Below are positions 36,778 through 45,014 of a stretch of 64,000 nucleotides of DNA, piece after piece (within the stretch, counting starts at the first letter, position 1; the number at the start of each line of letters is the position of its first letter). A program made the position numbers and the translations under genes. The notes under the pieces were generated by a model that was not told where the DNA came from, did not search any database, and saw nothing but the letters and a program-made list of their open reading frames with translations. Source of the stretch: Pseudoxanthomonas sp. X-1 (GTDB taxonomy: Bacteria; Pseudomonadota; Gammaproteobacteria; Xanthomonadales; Xanthomonadaceae). The stretch lies in contig NZ_CP083376.1 in NCBI RefSeq assembly GCF_020042665.1, forward strand, positions 2,764,001 to 2,828,000, in the 5' to 3' direction.

Positions 36778-39486
36778 TCACAGCGTGCGCTGCACCTCGA
36801 TGCGCTCGAAGCACTCGATCTGGTCGCCGGCCTTGACGTCGTTGTAGGCCTTCACGCCGATGCCGCACTCGGTGCCGTTGCGAACTTCGTCCACGTTCTC
36901 CTTGAAGCGGCGCAGCGATTCCAGCTCGCCCTCGAAGATGACCGTGTTGTCGCGCAGCACGCGGATCGGCTTGGAGCGCTTGACCACGCCCTCGATGACC
37001 ATGCAGCCGGCCACCGCGCCGAACTTGGAGCTGCGGAACACGTCGCGCACCTGGGCGATACCGATGATCTCCTCGCGGATCTCCACGCCCAGCAGACCAG
37101 ACGCCACCTGCTTCACCTGGTCGATCACGTCGTAGATGATCGAGAAGTAGCGCATGTCCACGCCATTGGCTTCGACGATGCGGCGGGCCGAGGCGTCGGC
37201 ACGCACGTTGAAGCCGATGATCGTGGCCTTGGAGGCGACCGCCGAGTTGGCGTCCGACTCGGTGATGCCGCCCACGCCGGAGCTGATGATGTTGATGCGG
37301 ATGTCCTCGTTGGACAGCGCCACCAGCGAATGGCGCAGCGCTTCCACCGAGCCCTGCACGTCGGCCTTGACGATCAGGTTGAGGCTCAGCTGGCCCTCGC
37401 CCTTGCCCAGCTGGGCCATGATGTCTTCCATGCGGCTGCCGGCCGAGGCCACCAGGCGCGACTCGCGGCGCTTGGCGTCGCGCTGCTGGGCCACTTCCTT
37501 GGCCAGGCGCTCGTCGTCGACGACCACGAAGTCGTCGCCCGCGTCGGGCACGCCGGACAGGCCCAGGACCTGGACCGGGATCGACGGACCGGCCGAGGCC
37601 GGCTGGCCGCCGGTCTCGTCGAACAGCGCGCGCACGCGGCCGTACTGGATGCCGCAGACCAGGTAGTCGCCCTTCTTGAGCAGGCCCTGCTGGACCAGCA
37701 CGGTGGCGACCGGGCCACGGCCCTTGTCCAGCGAGGACTCGATGACCGTGCCGGTGGCACGGCCCTCGGGCACGGCGCGCAGTTCCAGCACCTCGGCCTG
37801 CAGGCTGATCGCGTCCAGCAGCGCATCCACGCCCTGGCCGGTCTTGGCCGACAGCTCGATGAACTGGGTGTCGCCGCCGAACTCCTCGGCGACCACGTCG
37901 TGGGCCAGCAACTCGTTCTTCACGCGCAGCGGGTCGGCGTCGGACTTGTCCATCTTGTTGATCGCCACGATCAGAGGCACGCCGGCCGCCTTGGCCTGCT
38001 GCACCGACTCGATCGTCTGCGGCATGACGCCGTCGTCGGCGGCCACCACCAGGACCACGATGTCGGTCAGCTTGGCGCCGCGCGCACGCATGGCGGTGAA
38101 CGCCGCGTGGCCCGGGGTGTCCAGGAAGCTGATGACGCCGTTGGCGGTTTCCACGTGGTAAGCGCCGATGTGCTGGGTGATGCCGCCGGCCTCGCCGGTG
38201 GCGACCTTGGTGCGGCGGATGTAGTCCAGCAGCGAGGTCTTGCCGTGGTCGACGTGGCCCATGATGGTGACCACCGGCGGACGCGGGGCCTGATCGCCCT
38301 GCACTTCCTCGGCGTGGGCCAGCAGCGCGTCCTCGGCCGAATCGGTATTGGCCTTGACCACCTTGTGGCCCAGCTCCTCGGTGACCAGCGCGGCGGTGTC
38401 GTGGTCGATGGTCTGGGTGATGGTGGCCATCACGCCCATCTTGAACAGCGCCTTGACCACGTCGCCGCCCTTGAGCGCGAGCTTCTGCGCCAGGTCGCCG
38501 ACGGTGATCGCATCGCCGATGGCCACTTCGCGCACGACCGGGGCGGTCGGACGCTCGAACTGGTGGCTGCCCGAACCGCCGCGGCTCTGCTCGAGCTGGC
38601 GGCGGGGCTTGGGCTTGCCGCGCGCGGCGCCGCGACGGGCGCGGTCGGCGGCCGACAGGTGCAGCTGACCGGCGAAGCGCTGGGTGCTGTCGTCGTCCTC
38701 GACGCCGGCGACCATCGCGTGCGAGCCGCGGGTCTTGTGCTTGGCCGCGGCCGCGCCGGCGCCACGCTCGGGCTCCTTGCGGGCCGGGGCCGGCGTGCTG
38801 CGCGGAGCGGTGGGCTTGGCCGGGACGCGGATGGAGGACATGCCGGCGATCGGGCCGTTGCGCTCGTCGATGGGCGTGCGCGCCGGCGGGGCCGACGGCG
38901 CCGCCGGCTCCTCGGCGACCGCCTCGTCGTCCACGGACTGCGCTTCGGCACGGGCCTCGGCCTCGGCGGCGGCGCGCGCGGCGAGCTCTTCCTGGCGCTT
39001 GCGCTCGAGTTCCTCGGCGCGCGCACGGTCGACCTCAGCCAGGCGCTGCTGTTCGGCCAGGTTGCGCTGGCGCGACTCTTCCAGCTTGCGCAGGATCTCG
39101 GCGCGCTCGTCGCCGCCGTTGGCGGCCGCGGCGCTGCCGGCGCGGCGCGCCTCGCTGGCCTGGGCCTCGGTCGGCTTGACGTAGGTGCGCTTCTGGCGCA
39201 CTTCCACCGCCACGGTGGAATTGCTGCGGCCGGACTTGACGGTCACTTCCTGCACCTTGCGACGGGCCAGGGTGATCTTCCGCGAGGCGGCGGCCTCCTC
39301 GGTCTCACCGTCGGCCTTGCCGTGGGTGCGACGCAGGAAGCCGAGCAGCTTCATCTTTTCGGTGCTGGACACTTCCTGGTCGGGGCCACTGAACTTCATG
39401 CCGGCCTCGGCCAGCTGTTCGATCAGTTTGTCGACCGGCGTGTTGACCAGTTCGGCGAGCTTGCGGATGGTGGTTTGCTGCGACAT
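36778..39486 (-). CDS. infB: Translation initiation factor IF-2
   Basis: 902 residues. N-terminal IF2_N domain ([32 protein letters not shown]), a long charged linker rich in Glu, Arg and Ala (about 130-300), a second IF2_N-like domain ([34 protein letters not shown]), the GTPase with [14 protein letters not shown] and NKMDK, and the beta-barrel and C-terminal fMet-tRNA-binding domains. It brings initiator tRNA to the 30S subunit; the initiator tRNA gene heads the same operon. ATG 39486 starts the IF2_N domain. Confidence 0.98.
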   Translation of the reverse strand: MSQQTTIRKLAELVNTPVDKLIEQLAEAGMKFSGPDQEVSSTEKMKLLGFLRRTHGKADGETEEAAASRKITLARRKVQEVTVKSGRSNSTVAVEVRQKRTYVKPTEAQASEARRAGSAAAANGGDERAEILRKLEESRQRNLAEQQRLAEVDRARAEELERKRQEELAARAAAEAEARAEAQSVDDEAVAEEPAAPSAPPARTPIDERNGPIAGMSSIRVPAKPTAPRSTPAPARKEPERGAGAAAAKHKTRGSHAMVAGVEDDDSTQRFAGQLHLSAADRARRGAARGKPKPRRQLEQSRGGSGSHQFERPTAPVVREVAIGDAITVGDLAQKLALKGGDVVKALFKMGVMATITQTIDHDTAALVTEELGHKVVKANTDSAEDALLAHAEEVQGDQAPRPPVVTIMGHVDHGKTSLLDYIRRTKVATGEAGGITQHIGAYHVETANGVISFLDTPGHAAFTAMRARGAKLTDIVVLVVAADDGVMPQTIESVQQAKAAGVPLIVAINKMDKSDADPLRVKNELLAHDVVAEEFGGDTQFIELSAKTGQGVDALLDAISLQAEVLELRAVPEGRATGTVIESSLDKGRGPVATVLVQQGLLKKGDYLVCGIQYGRVRALFDETGGQPASAGPSIPVQVLGLSGVPDAGDDFVVVDDERLAKEVAQQRDAKRRESRLVASAGSRMEDIMAQLGKGEGQLSLNLIVKADVQGSVEALRHSLVALSNEDIRINIISSGVGGITESDANSAVASKATIIGFNVRADASARRIVEANGVDMRYFSIIYDVIDQVKQVASGLLGVEIREEIIGIAQVRDVFRSSKFGAVAGCMVIEGVVKRSKPIRVLRDNTVIFEGELESLRRFKENVDEVRNGTECGIGVKAYNDVKAGDQIECFERIEVQRTL

Positions 39487-39547
39487 TCGGATCCTATGAT
39501 CTGGTTGGCGCCCCCTCGCCCAGAGCAAGGGAAACGCGAATTCTAAA

Positions 39548-39568
39548 CCCTGAAGGATTCAGGGCGAT
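39548..39568 (-). terminator. Weak hairpin between nusA and infB
   Basis: Arms CCCTGAA (39548-39554) and TTCAGGG (39558-39564), loop of three, followed on the minus strand by GTTTAG. A short stem and broken U-run make it a possible attenuator inside the operon. Confidence 0.4.
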
Positions 39569-39581
39569 GTTCATGGCCGGC

Positions 39582-41093
39582 TCATTCGCCACGCTCCAGG
39601 CGGGCGATCTCCTCGGCGCGGGCGGCCAGGATCAGGGCGGCGGCGTGGGCCTCGTCCATGCCCTCGATGCCGAACTCCATCACCTCGTCGGCCGCCAGGT
39701 CCGACAGGTCCTCGCTGGTACGCACCCCGTGCGAGGCCAGGGCGTAGGCGGTGGCCTCGTCCATGCCGTCCAGGGCCAGCAGGTCCTCGGCCGGGCCGTC
39801 GCCACCGGCGCTCTCCTCGGCGGCCAGCGCCTCGTTGAGCAGCGCGTCGCGTGCGCGGGCGCGCAGTTCCTCGACGATGTCCTCGTCGAAGCCCTCCACC
39901 GCCAGCAGCTCGCCGACCGGAACGTAGGCGATTTCCTCGACCGTGCTGAAGCCTTCGGCGACCAGGATCTGCGCGATCTCCTCGTCCACTTCCAGCTTGT
40001 CCATGAACAGCTGGCGGGCCACGCCCTGCTCGGCCTCGGACTTGGCCGCGACCTGGTCCTGGGTCATCACGTTGAGCTGCCAGCCGGTCAGGCGGCTGGC
40101 CAGGCGCACGTTCTGGCCGCCCTTGCCGATGGCCTGGGCCAGGCGGTCCTCGGCCACGGCCAGGTCCATCGAATGGCGGTCCTCGTCGACGATGATCGAC
40201 TGCACCTCGGCCGGCGCCATCGCGTTGATGACGAAGTTGGCCGGGTTGTCGTTCCACAGCACGATGTCCACGCGCTCGCCGTTGAGCTCGTTGCTCACCG
40301 CCTGCACGCGCGAACCGCGCATGCCGATGCAGGCGCCGATCGGATCGGTGCGGGTGTCGTGGGCCAGCACGGCGATCTTGGCGCGGTCGCCCGGATCGCG
40401 CGCGCAGGCCTTGATCTCGACCAGGCCCTGGCCCACTTCCGGCACTTCCAGCTTGAACAGCTCCATCATGAATTCCGGCGCGGCGCGGCTGATGAACAGC
40501 TGCGGGCCACGCGGCTCGGAACGCACGTCGAACAGGTAGCCGCGCACGCGGTCGCCGGCGCGCAGCACGTCGCGCGGGATGCCCTTGTCCTTGGCGATGA
40601 AGGCCTCGGCGTTGCCGCCCAGGTCCACGTAGATGTTGCCGCGCTCGGCGCGCTTGACGATGCCGGTGACCAGCTCGCCGACGCGATCCTTCCACGCATC
40701 GACCACCTGCGCGCGCTCGGCCTCGCGCACGCGCTGCACGATGACCTGCTTGGCGGCCTGGGCGGCGATGCGGCCGAAGTCGGGGTTCTCGATCTGCTCC
40801 TCGATGTAGTCGCCCACCTCGACGCCTTCGGCCTCGTCGACCGCGTCCATCAGGCGGATCTGGCGATCGGGCGACTCCATGACCACGTCGTCGGCCACCA
40901 CTTCCCAGCGGCGGAAGGTCTCGTAGGTGCCGTCCTTCTGGTCGATGGACACGCGCGCCAGCACGTCCTGGTCGGGGTAGCGCTTCTTGGCGGCGGATGC
41001 CAGCGCGGCCTCGATGGCCTCGAAGATCACCTCGCGCGGCACGCCCTTCTCGTTGGCGACCGCATCCACCACCAGCAACAATTCCTTACTCAT
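39582..41093 (-). CDS. nusA: Transcription termination/antitermination factor NusA
   Basis: 503 residues, the long form. N-terminal RNA-polymerase-binding domain (MSKELLLVVDAVANEKGVPREVIFEAIEAALASAAKKR), S1 (GELVTGIVKRAERGNIYVDLGGNAEAFI), two KH domains (PIGACIGMRGSRVQAVSNELNGERVDIV and AIGKGGQNVRLASRLTGWQL), and two C-terminal acidic repeats (LLAVEGFDEDIVEELRARARDALL, LLALDGMDEATAYALASHGV). It modulates pausing, termination and antitermination. Between rimP and infB as expected. Confidence 0.98.
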   Translation of the reverse strand: MSKELLLVVDAVANEKGVPREVIFEAIEAALASAAKKRYPDQDVLARVSIDQKDGTYETFRRWEVVADDVVMESPDRQIRLMDAVDEAEGVEVGDYIEEQIENPDFGRIAAQAAKQVIVQRVREAERAQVVDAWKDRVGELVTGIVKRAERGNIYVDLGGNAEAFIAKDKGIPRDVLRAGDRVRGYLFDVRSEPRGPQLFISRAAPEFMMELFKLEVPEVGQGLVEIKACARDPGDRAKIAVLAHDTRTDPIGACIGMRGSRVQAVSNELNGERVDIVLWNDNPANFVINAMAPAEVQSIIVDEDRHSMDLAVAEDRLAQAIGKGGQNVRLASRLTGWQLNVMTQDQVAAKSEAEQGVARQLFMDKLEVDEEIAQILVAEGFSTVEEIAYVPVGELLAVEGFDEDIVEELRARARDALLNEALAAEESAGGDGPAEDLLALDGMDEATAYALASHGVRTSEDLSDLAADEVMEFGIEGMDEAHAAALILAARAEEIARLERGE

Positions 41094-41142
41094 CTTTCAC
41101 TCCGAGCGCGACCGCGTGGGTCGTCGTTGGGTTGGGTTGGTA

Positions 41143-41706
41143 TCAATGCGCTTGCTTGGGCGCGGCAGGCTTCTTCTTGGCCTTGCCGGCACCCACGTCT
41201 TTCTTCTTCGGCTGCGGCGCCAGGCCCAGCGCGACCCAGTCGGGCATCAGCCGCGCCTTGTCCAGGTTGTCGCCGGCGATGGTCAGCTGCTGGTTGTCGA
41301 AGGCCAGCGTGATCGCCTCGCCCTCGATCGACACGATGCGGCCCTGCAGCCGACGGCGTCCGTCCTGCGGCAGCTTCAGCACGACCTTGGCGTCCTCGCC
41401 GATGAAGCGCGCGAACTGCGCCGCGGTGAACAGCGGGCGATCCACGCCGGGTGAGGACACTTCCAGCGTGTAGTTGCCGCTGATCGGGTCCTCCACGTCC
41501 AGCTGGGCCGAGACCTCGCGGCTGACGGCCTCGCAGTCGTCGATGTTGATCACGCGCGCCTCGCGCTCGGCCTCGACGACGTCGATGTAGAGGCGCAGCG
41601 TGGCGTTGCCGGCGGCCGGCAGGTATTCCACGCCCAGCAGTTCAAGGCCCAAGGCCTCGACGGTGGGCTGCAGCAGCTGTGCGATCTCGGTGGCCTTGTC
41701 GCTCAC
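41143..41706 (-). CDS. rimP: Ribosome maturation factor RimP
   Basis: 187 residues from GTG 41706: [79 protein letters not shown], then the Sm-like C-terminal domain and a Lys-rich tail ([22 protein letters not shown]). It helps 30S subunit maturation. An upstream ATG would add 31 residues translated from a terminator hairpin, so GTG at the conserved start is preferred. First protein gene of the operon after tRNA-fMet. Confidence 0.95.
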   Translation of the reverse strand: MSDKATEIAQLLQPTVEALGLELLGVEYLPAAGNATLRLYIDVVEAEREARVINIDDCEAVSREVSAQLDVEDPISGNYTLEVSSPGVDRPLFTAAQFARFIGEDAKVVLKLPQDGRRRLQGRIVSIEGEAITLAFDNQQLTIAGDNLDKARLMPDWVALGLAPQPKKKDVGAGKAKKKPAAPKQAH

Positions 41707-41743
41707 GTGGCGGAAGTCTCGTCGTAATGCGTTTTTCAGAAAC

Positions 41744-41770
41744 GGAAAAGGGCCCAATGGGCCCTTTTCC
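41744..41770 (-). terminator. Hairpin between tRNA-fMet and rimP
   Basis: Perfect 12-base arms GGAAAAGGGCCC (41744-41755) and GGGCCCTTTTCC (41759-41770), loop AAT, 37 bases before rimP. On the minus strand it reads as a hairpin containing a U-stretch. It likely limits readthrough from the tRNA into the protein operon. Confidence 0.7.
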
Positions 41771-41783
41771 GATGACGCTGGAT

Positions 41784-41809
41784 GTAGAAACGGGAACAAG
41801 CGTTTCTAC
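41784..41809. repeat. Inverted repeat in the metY-rimP leader
   Basis: Arms GTAGAAACG (41784-41792) and CGTTTCTAC (41801-41809), 8-base loop, between the tRNA 3' end and the rimP-proximal terminator. Possibly a processing stem for release of the tRNA. Confidence 0.5.
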
Positions 41810-41855
41810 GAGCCCAGGCTCCTGGCGATCGAAGCGGACTTCGATGCCGGAAACT

Positions 41856-41932
41856 TGGTAGCGGGGGCAGGATTTGAACCTGCGACCTTCGGGTTATGAG
41901 CCCGACGAGCTGCCAGACTGCTCCACCCCGCA
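41856..41932 (-). tRNA. metY: Initiator tRNA-fMet, anticodon CAT
   Basis: 77 bases with encoded CCA (41856-41858). Initiator features: the first base U cannot pair with U at position 72, the next pairs are GCGGGG / CCCCGC, and the anticodon stem has three G:C pairs around CTCATAA. It sits at the head of rimP-nusA-infB, the position of metY in E. coli, whose product is the same tRNA. A strong promoter lies directly upstream. Confidence 0.96.
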
Positions 41933-41943
41933 GCAGAAGCGGA

Positions 41944-41972
41944 ATTATGAAGAATCAGCGGGATTTATGCAA
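41944..41972 (-). promoter_or_regulatory. Promoter of metY and the rimP-nusA-infB operon
   Basis: Reading leftwards: TTGCAT (41972-41967), 17 bases, CATAAT (41949-41944), with the start expected near 41937, five bases before the mature tRNA. It falls in the short spacer after nuoN, where no terminator is seen. Confidence 0.82.
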
Positions 41973-41992
41973 GCCCTGAAACTTCTTTTGTA

Positions 41993-43462
41993 TCAAATGC
42001 CGAAGGCGGCCTTGCACCAGGTCAGCACCGGATTCCAGGCGATGCCCAGGACCAGCAGGCCCAGTGCATTGACACCAAACACCACGGGCACCAGTTTACC
42101 TGAACGCGGGGCCGGAAGGGAACCCACCGGCTCGTCGAAGTACATCACCTTGATCACCCGCAGGTAGTAGAACGCGCCGATCACCGCGCACACCACGCCC
42201 ACCAGCGCCAGCCACATCAGGTTGCCGTTGACCGCCGCGCGCAGCACCACCAGCTTGGCCCAGAAGCCCAGGAACGGCGGCACGCCGGCCAGCGAGGCCA
42301 TCACGCACAGCACCATGCCCGCCATCCACGGACTGCGCGCGCTCAGGCCCTTGAAGTCGTCGATCGTGTCGGCCTCGAAACCCGCGCGCGAGAGCACCAG
42401 GATCGCCCCGAACGAGGCCGCCGACATCAGCGCATAGGCGATGCCGTAGAACAGCGCCGCCGCGTAGCCTTCCGCGCCGCCGCCGGCCAGGCCCAGGATC
42501 AGGAAGCCCACGTGCGACACGGTCGAATACGCCAGCATGCGCTTGAGGTTGGTCTGGGCAATGGCGACCACGTTGCCGATCACCAGCGACAGCGTCGCCA
42601 GGGCGGCCATCAGCAGATGCCACTGCGGCTGGGTGGGACCGACGCCCTGCTCCAGCACGCGGTAGGCCATCGCGAAGGCCGCCAGCTTGGGACCGGAGCT
42701 GATGAACAGCGTGATCGGAGTCGGCGCGCCCTGGTAGACGTCCGGCAGCCACATGTGGAACGGCGCGGCACCCAGCTTGAAGGCGATGCCGCAGACCATG
42801 AACACCATGCCGGTCAGCAGCATCGGGCGATCGGTGATGCCGGCGATCGCGCCGTTGATCTGGGCCAGGTCCAGCGAACCGGTGGCGCCGTACACCAGCG
42901 ACATGCCGTACAGCAGCAGACCCGAGGCGATCGAGCCAAGAACGATGTACTTCATCGCCGCTTCGGTGGACAGGCCGTTGTCGCGGTTCATGCCGACCAT
43001 CGCGTACGAGCACAGCGACAGCAGCTCCAGGCCCAGGTAGACCATCACCAGGCTGCCGGCCGAGACCAGCATCATCATGCCGGCCGTGGCGAACAGCACC
43101 AGCACCGGCAGCTCGCCCGGATAGAGATTGCGCTCGCGCAGGTAAGGCCAGCCGTAGATCAGCGACAGGCCCGAGACCAGCACGATCGCGGCCTTGGTCA
43201 CATCGGCCAGGGCATCGCGCACGAACATGCCGTGGAAGACGTGGGCGGGACCCTGAGAAAGGTCCACGCCGGCGTGGCTGACCAGCAGCACGAAGGTCAC
43301 CGCCAGCACCAGCAGGGTCAGGCCATGGGTGATGGCGCGGCGGCGCGCGTCCAGGAACACGTCCAGGATCAGCAGCGCGAAGGCGCCGGCGACGACGACC
43401 AGTTCCGGAATGATCGGCAACAGGTCGGTGACGGGGGCGGAGGGAAGCATTGGAGCGGCCAT
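41993..43462 (-). CDS. nuoN: NADH-quinone oxidoreductase subunit N
   Basis: 489 residues, about 14 transmembrane helices, antiporter-like complex I subunit. Typical segments: ELLSLCSYAMVGMNRDN, FKLGAAPFHMWLPDVYQGAPTPITLFISSGPKLAAFA and NLKRMLAYSTVSHVGFLILG, with the channel Lys and Glu residues of the family. It moves protons in the membrane arm. Last gene of the nuo operon; the start is ATG 43462 (MAAPML), with a second in-frame ATG four codons later. No terminator follows before the metY promoter. Confidence 0.97.
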   Translation of the reverse strand: MAAPMLPSAPVTDLLPIIPELVVVAGAFALLILDVFLDARRRAITHGLTLLVLAVTFVLLVSHAGVDLSQGPAHVFHGMFVRDALADVTKAAIVLVSGLSLIYGWPYLRERNLYPGELPVLVLFATAGMMMLVSAGSLVMVYLGLELLSLCSYAMVGMNRDNGLSTEAAMKYIVLGSIASGLLLYGMSLVYGATGSLDLAQINGAIAGITDRPMLLTGMVFMVCGIAFKLGAAPFHMWLPDVYQGAPTPITLFISSGPKLAAFAMAYRVLEQGVGPTQPQWHLLMAALATLSLVIGNVVAIAQTNLKRMLAYSTVSHVGFLILGLAGGGAEGYAAALFYGIAYALMSAASFGAILVLSRAGFEADTIDDFKGLSARSPWMAGMVLCVMASLAGVPPFLGFWAKLVVLRAAVNGNLMWLALVGVVCAVIGAFYYLRVIKVMYFDEPVGSLPAPRSGKLVPVVFGVNALGLLVLGIAWNPVLTWCKAAFGI

Positions 43463-43474
43463 GGCGTGAAGTCC

Positions 43475-44995
43475 TTACAGCTTGCTGGTGGCGAGCTGCA
43501 TCGCCAGTTGCGCGATCGAGGGTTCCAGCAGGTCGGTCAGCGGCTTGGGATAGACACCCAGCGCCAGCGTGCCGGCCGCGAACACCCCCAGCACCAGCGC
43601 CTCGCGCCAGTTGATGTCGGTCAGCTCGGCCACGTGGCTGTTGGCGACCTCGCCGTACAGCACGCGCTTGACCAGCCACAGCGTGTAACCGGCGCCGATG
43701 ATCAGGGTCAGCGCGGCGATGAAGGCGATGTAGGGATGCTTCTGGAAGCTGGCCAGGATGACCATGAACTCGCCGACGAAGCCGCTGGTGCCCGGCAGGC
43801 CGGAGTTGGCCATGCCGAAGAACACGAAGAACACCGCGAACCACGGCATCACGTTGGCCACGCCGCCGTAGTCCTTGATCATGCGCGTGTGCATGCGGTC
43901 ATAGACCACGCCCACGCAGGAGAACATCGCGCCGGAGACGAAGCCGTGCGAGATCATCTGCACCATCGCGCCCTGCAGGCCCAGGCGCGCCGCGTCGACG
44001 TTGTCGTAGTCGCGCAGCAGGCCCGAGGCGATGAAGGTGCCCAGGGTCACGAAGCCCATGTGCGAGACCGACGAATAGGCGATCAGCTTCTTCATGTCCT
44101 CCTGGACCAGCGCCACCAGGCCGACGTAGACCACGCCGATCAGCGACAGCACGATGACCAGCGTGCCCCACTCGTGCGCGGCGTCAGGCGTGATGGGCAG
44201 CGAGAAGCGCAGGAAGCCGTAGCCACCGATCTTCAGCATGATCGCCGCCAGGATCACCGAGCCGGCGGTCGGCGCCTCCACGTGCGCGTCCGGCAGCCAG
44301 GTGTGCACCGGGAACATCGGCACCTTGACCGCGAAGGCGATCAGGAAGGCGAAGAACAGCCAGGTCTGCTCCTTGGCGGTCAGCGGCAGCACGTACAGGT
44401 CGGCGAACTGGAAGCTGGCATGACCCAGCTGGCCACCCTTGATGTACAGGTAGACCAGGCCGACCAGCATCAGCACCGAGCCGAGGAAGGTGTACAGGAA
44501 GAACTTGACCGAGGCGTAGATGCGGCGCGGACCGCCCCAGACACCGATGATCAGGAACATCGGGATCAGCATCGCCTCGAAGAACACGTAGAACAGCATC
44601 GCGTCGGTGGCGCAGAACACGCCGACCATCATGCCCTCGAGCATCAGGAAGGCGGCCACGTACTGGTTGACGCGCTTGTCCACCGCCGTCCAGGCGCCGA
44701 TCAGCGCCAGCACCGTGGTCAGCGTGGTCAGCACGATCAGCGAGACCGAGATGCCGTCGGCGCCCAGCGCGTACCAGATGTCGAAGGCCGGCACCCAGGC
44801 GTGCTTCTCGACGAACTGCATGTCCGCACTGCCCCACTGGAAGTGGATCAGCAGCGGCAGGCTCGCCAGGAAGGTCAGCAGGGCCACGACCAGCGCCAGC
44901 CAGCGGGCGGCCTGGGCGCGGCCGGTGCCCATCGCCAGTGCCAGGGCACCGCCGAGGATCGGCAGCCAGATCAGAATGCTCAGCAAGTTCGACAC
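43475..44995 (-). CDS. nuoM: NADH-quinone oxidoreductase subunit M
   Basis: 506 residues, about 14 transmembrane helices. Antiporter-like motifs: FFEAMLIPMFLIIGVWGG, VKVPMFPVHTWLPDAHVEAPTAGSVILAAIMLKIGGYG, LVQEDMKKLIAYSSVSHMGFVTLG. Proton-translocating membrane-arm subunit. GTG 44995 (VSNLLSILIWLP) begins the first helix; the earlier open frame adds 19 non-membrane residues. It starts 19 bases after nuoL and ends 12 bases before nuoN. Confidence 0.97.
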   Translation of the reverse strand: MSNLLSILIWLPILGGALALAMGTGRAQAARWLALVVALLTFLASLPLLIHFQWGSADMQFVEKHAWVPAFDIWYALGADGISVSLIVLTTLTTVLALIGAWTAVDKRVNQYVAAFLMLEGMMVGVFCATDAMLFYVFFEAMLIPMFLIIGVWGGPRRIYASVKFFLYTFLGSVLMLVGLVYLYIKGGQLGHASFQFADLYVLPLTAKEQTWLFFAFLIAFAVKVPMFPVHTWLPDAHVEAPTAGSVILAAIMLKIGGYGFLRFSLPITPDAAHEWGTLVIVLSLIGVVYVGLVALVQEDMKKLIAYSSVSHMGFVTLGTFIASGLLRDYDNVDAARLGLQGAMVQMISHGFVSGAMFSCVGVVYDRMHTRMIKDYGGVANVMPWFAVFFVFFGMANSGLPGTSGFVGEFMVILASFQKHPYIAFIAALTLIIGAGYTLWLVKRVLYGEVANSHVAELTDINWREALVLGVFAAGTLALGVYPKPLTDLLEPSIAQLAMQLATSKL

Positions 44996-45014
44996 GTGTT
45001 CGTATCCGTACAGA

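Noticed and set aside
41143..41799. Longer RimP beginning at 41799
   Set aside because: The extra 31 residues are translated from the terminator hairpin upstream; the family's conserved start fits GTG 41706.
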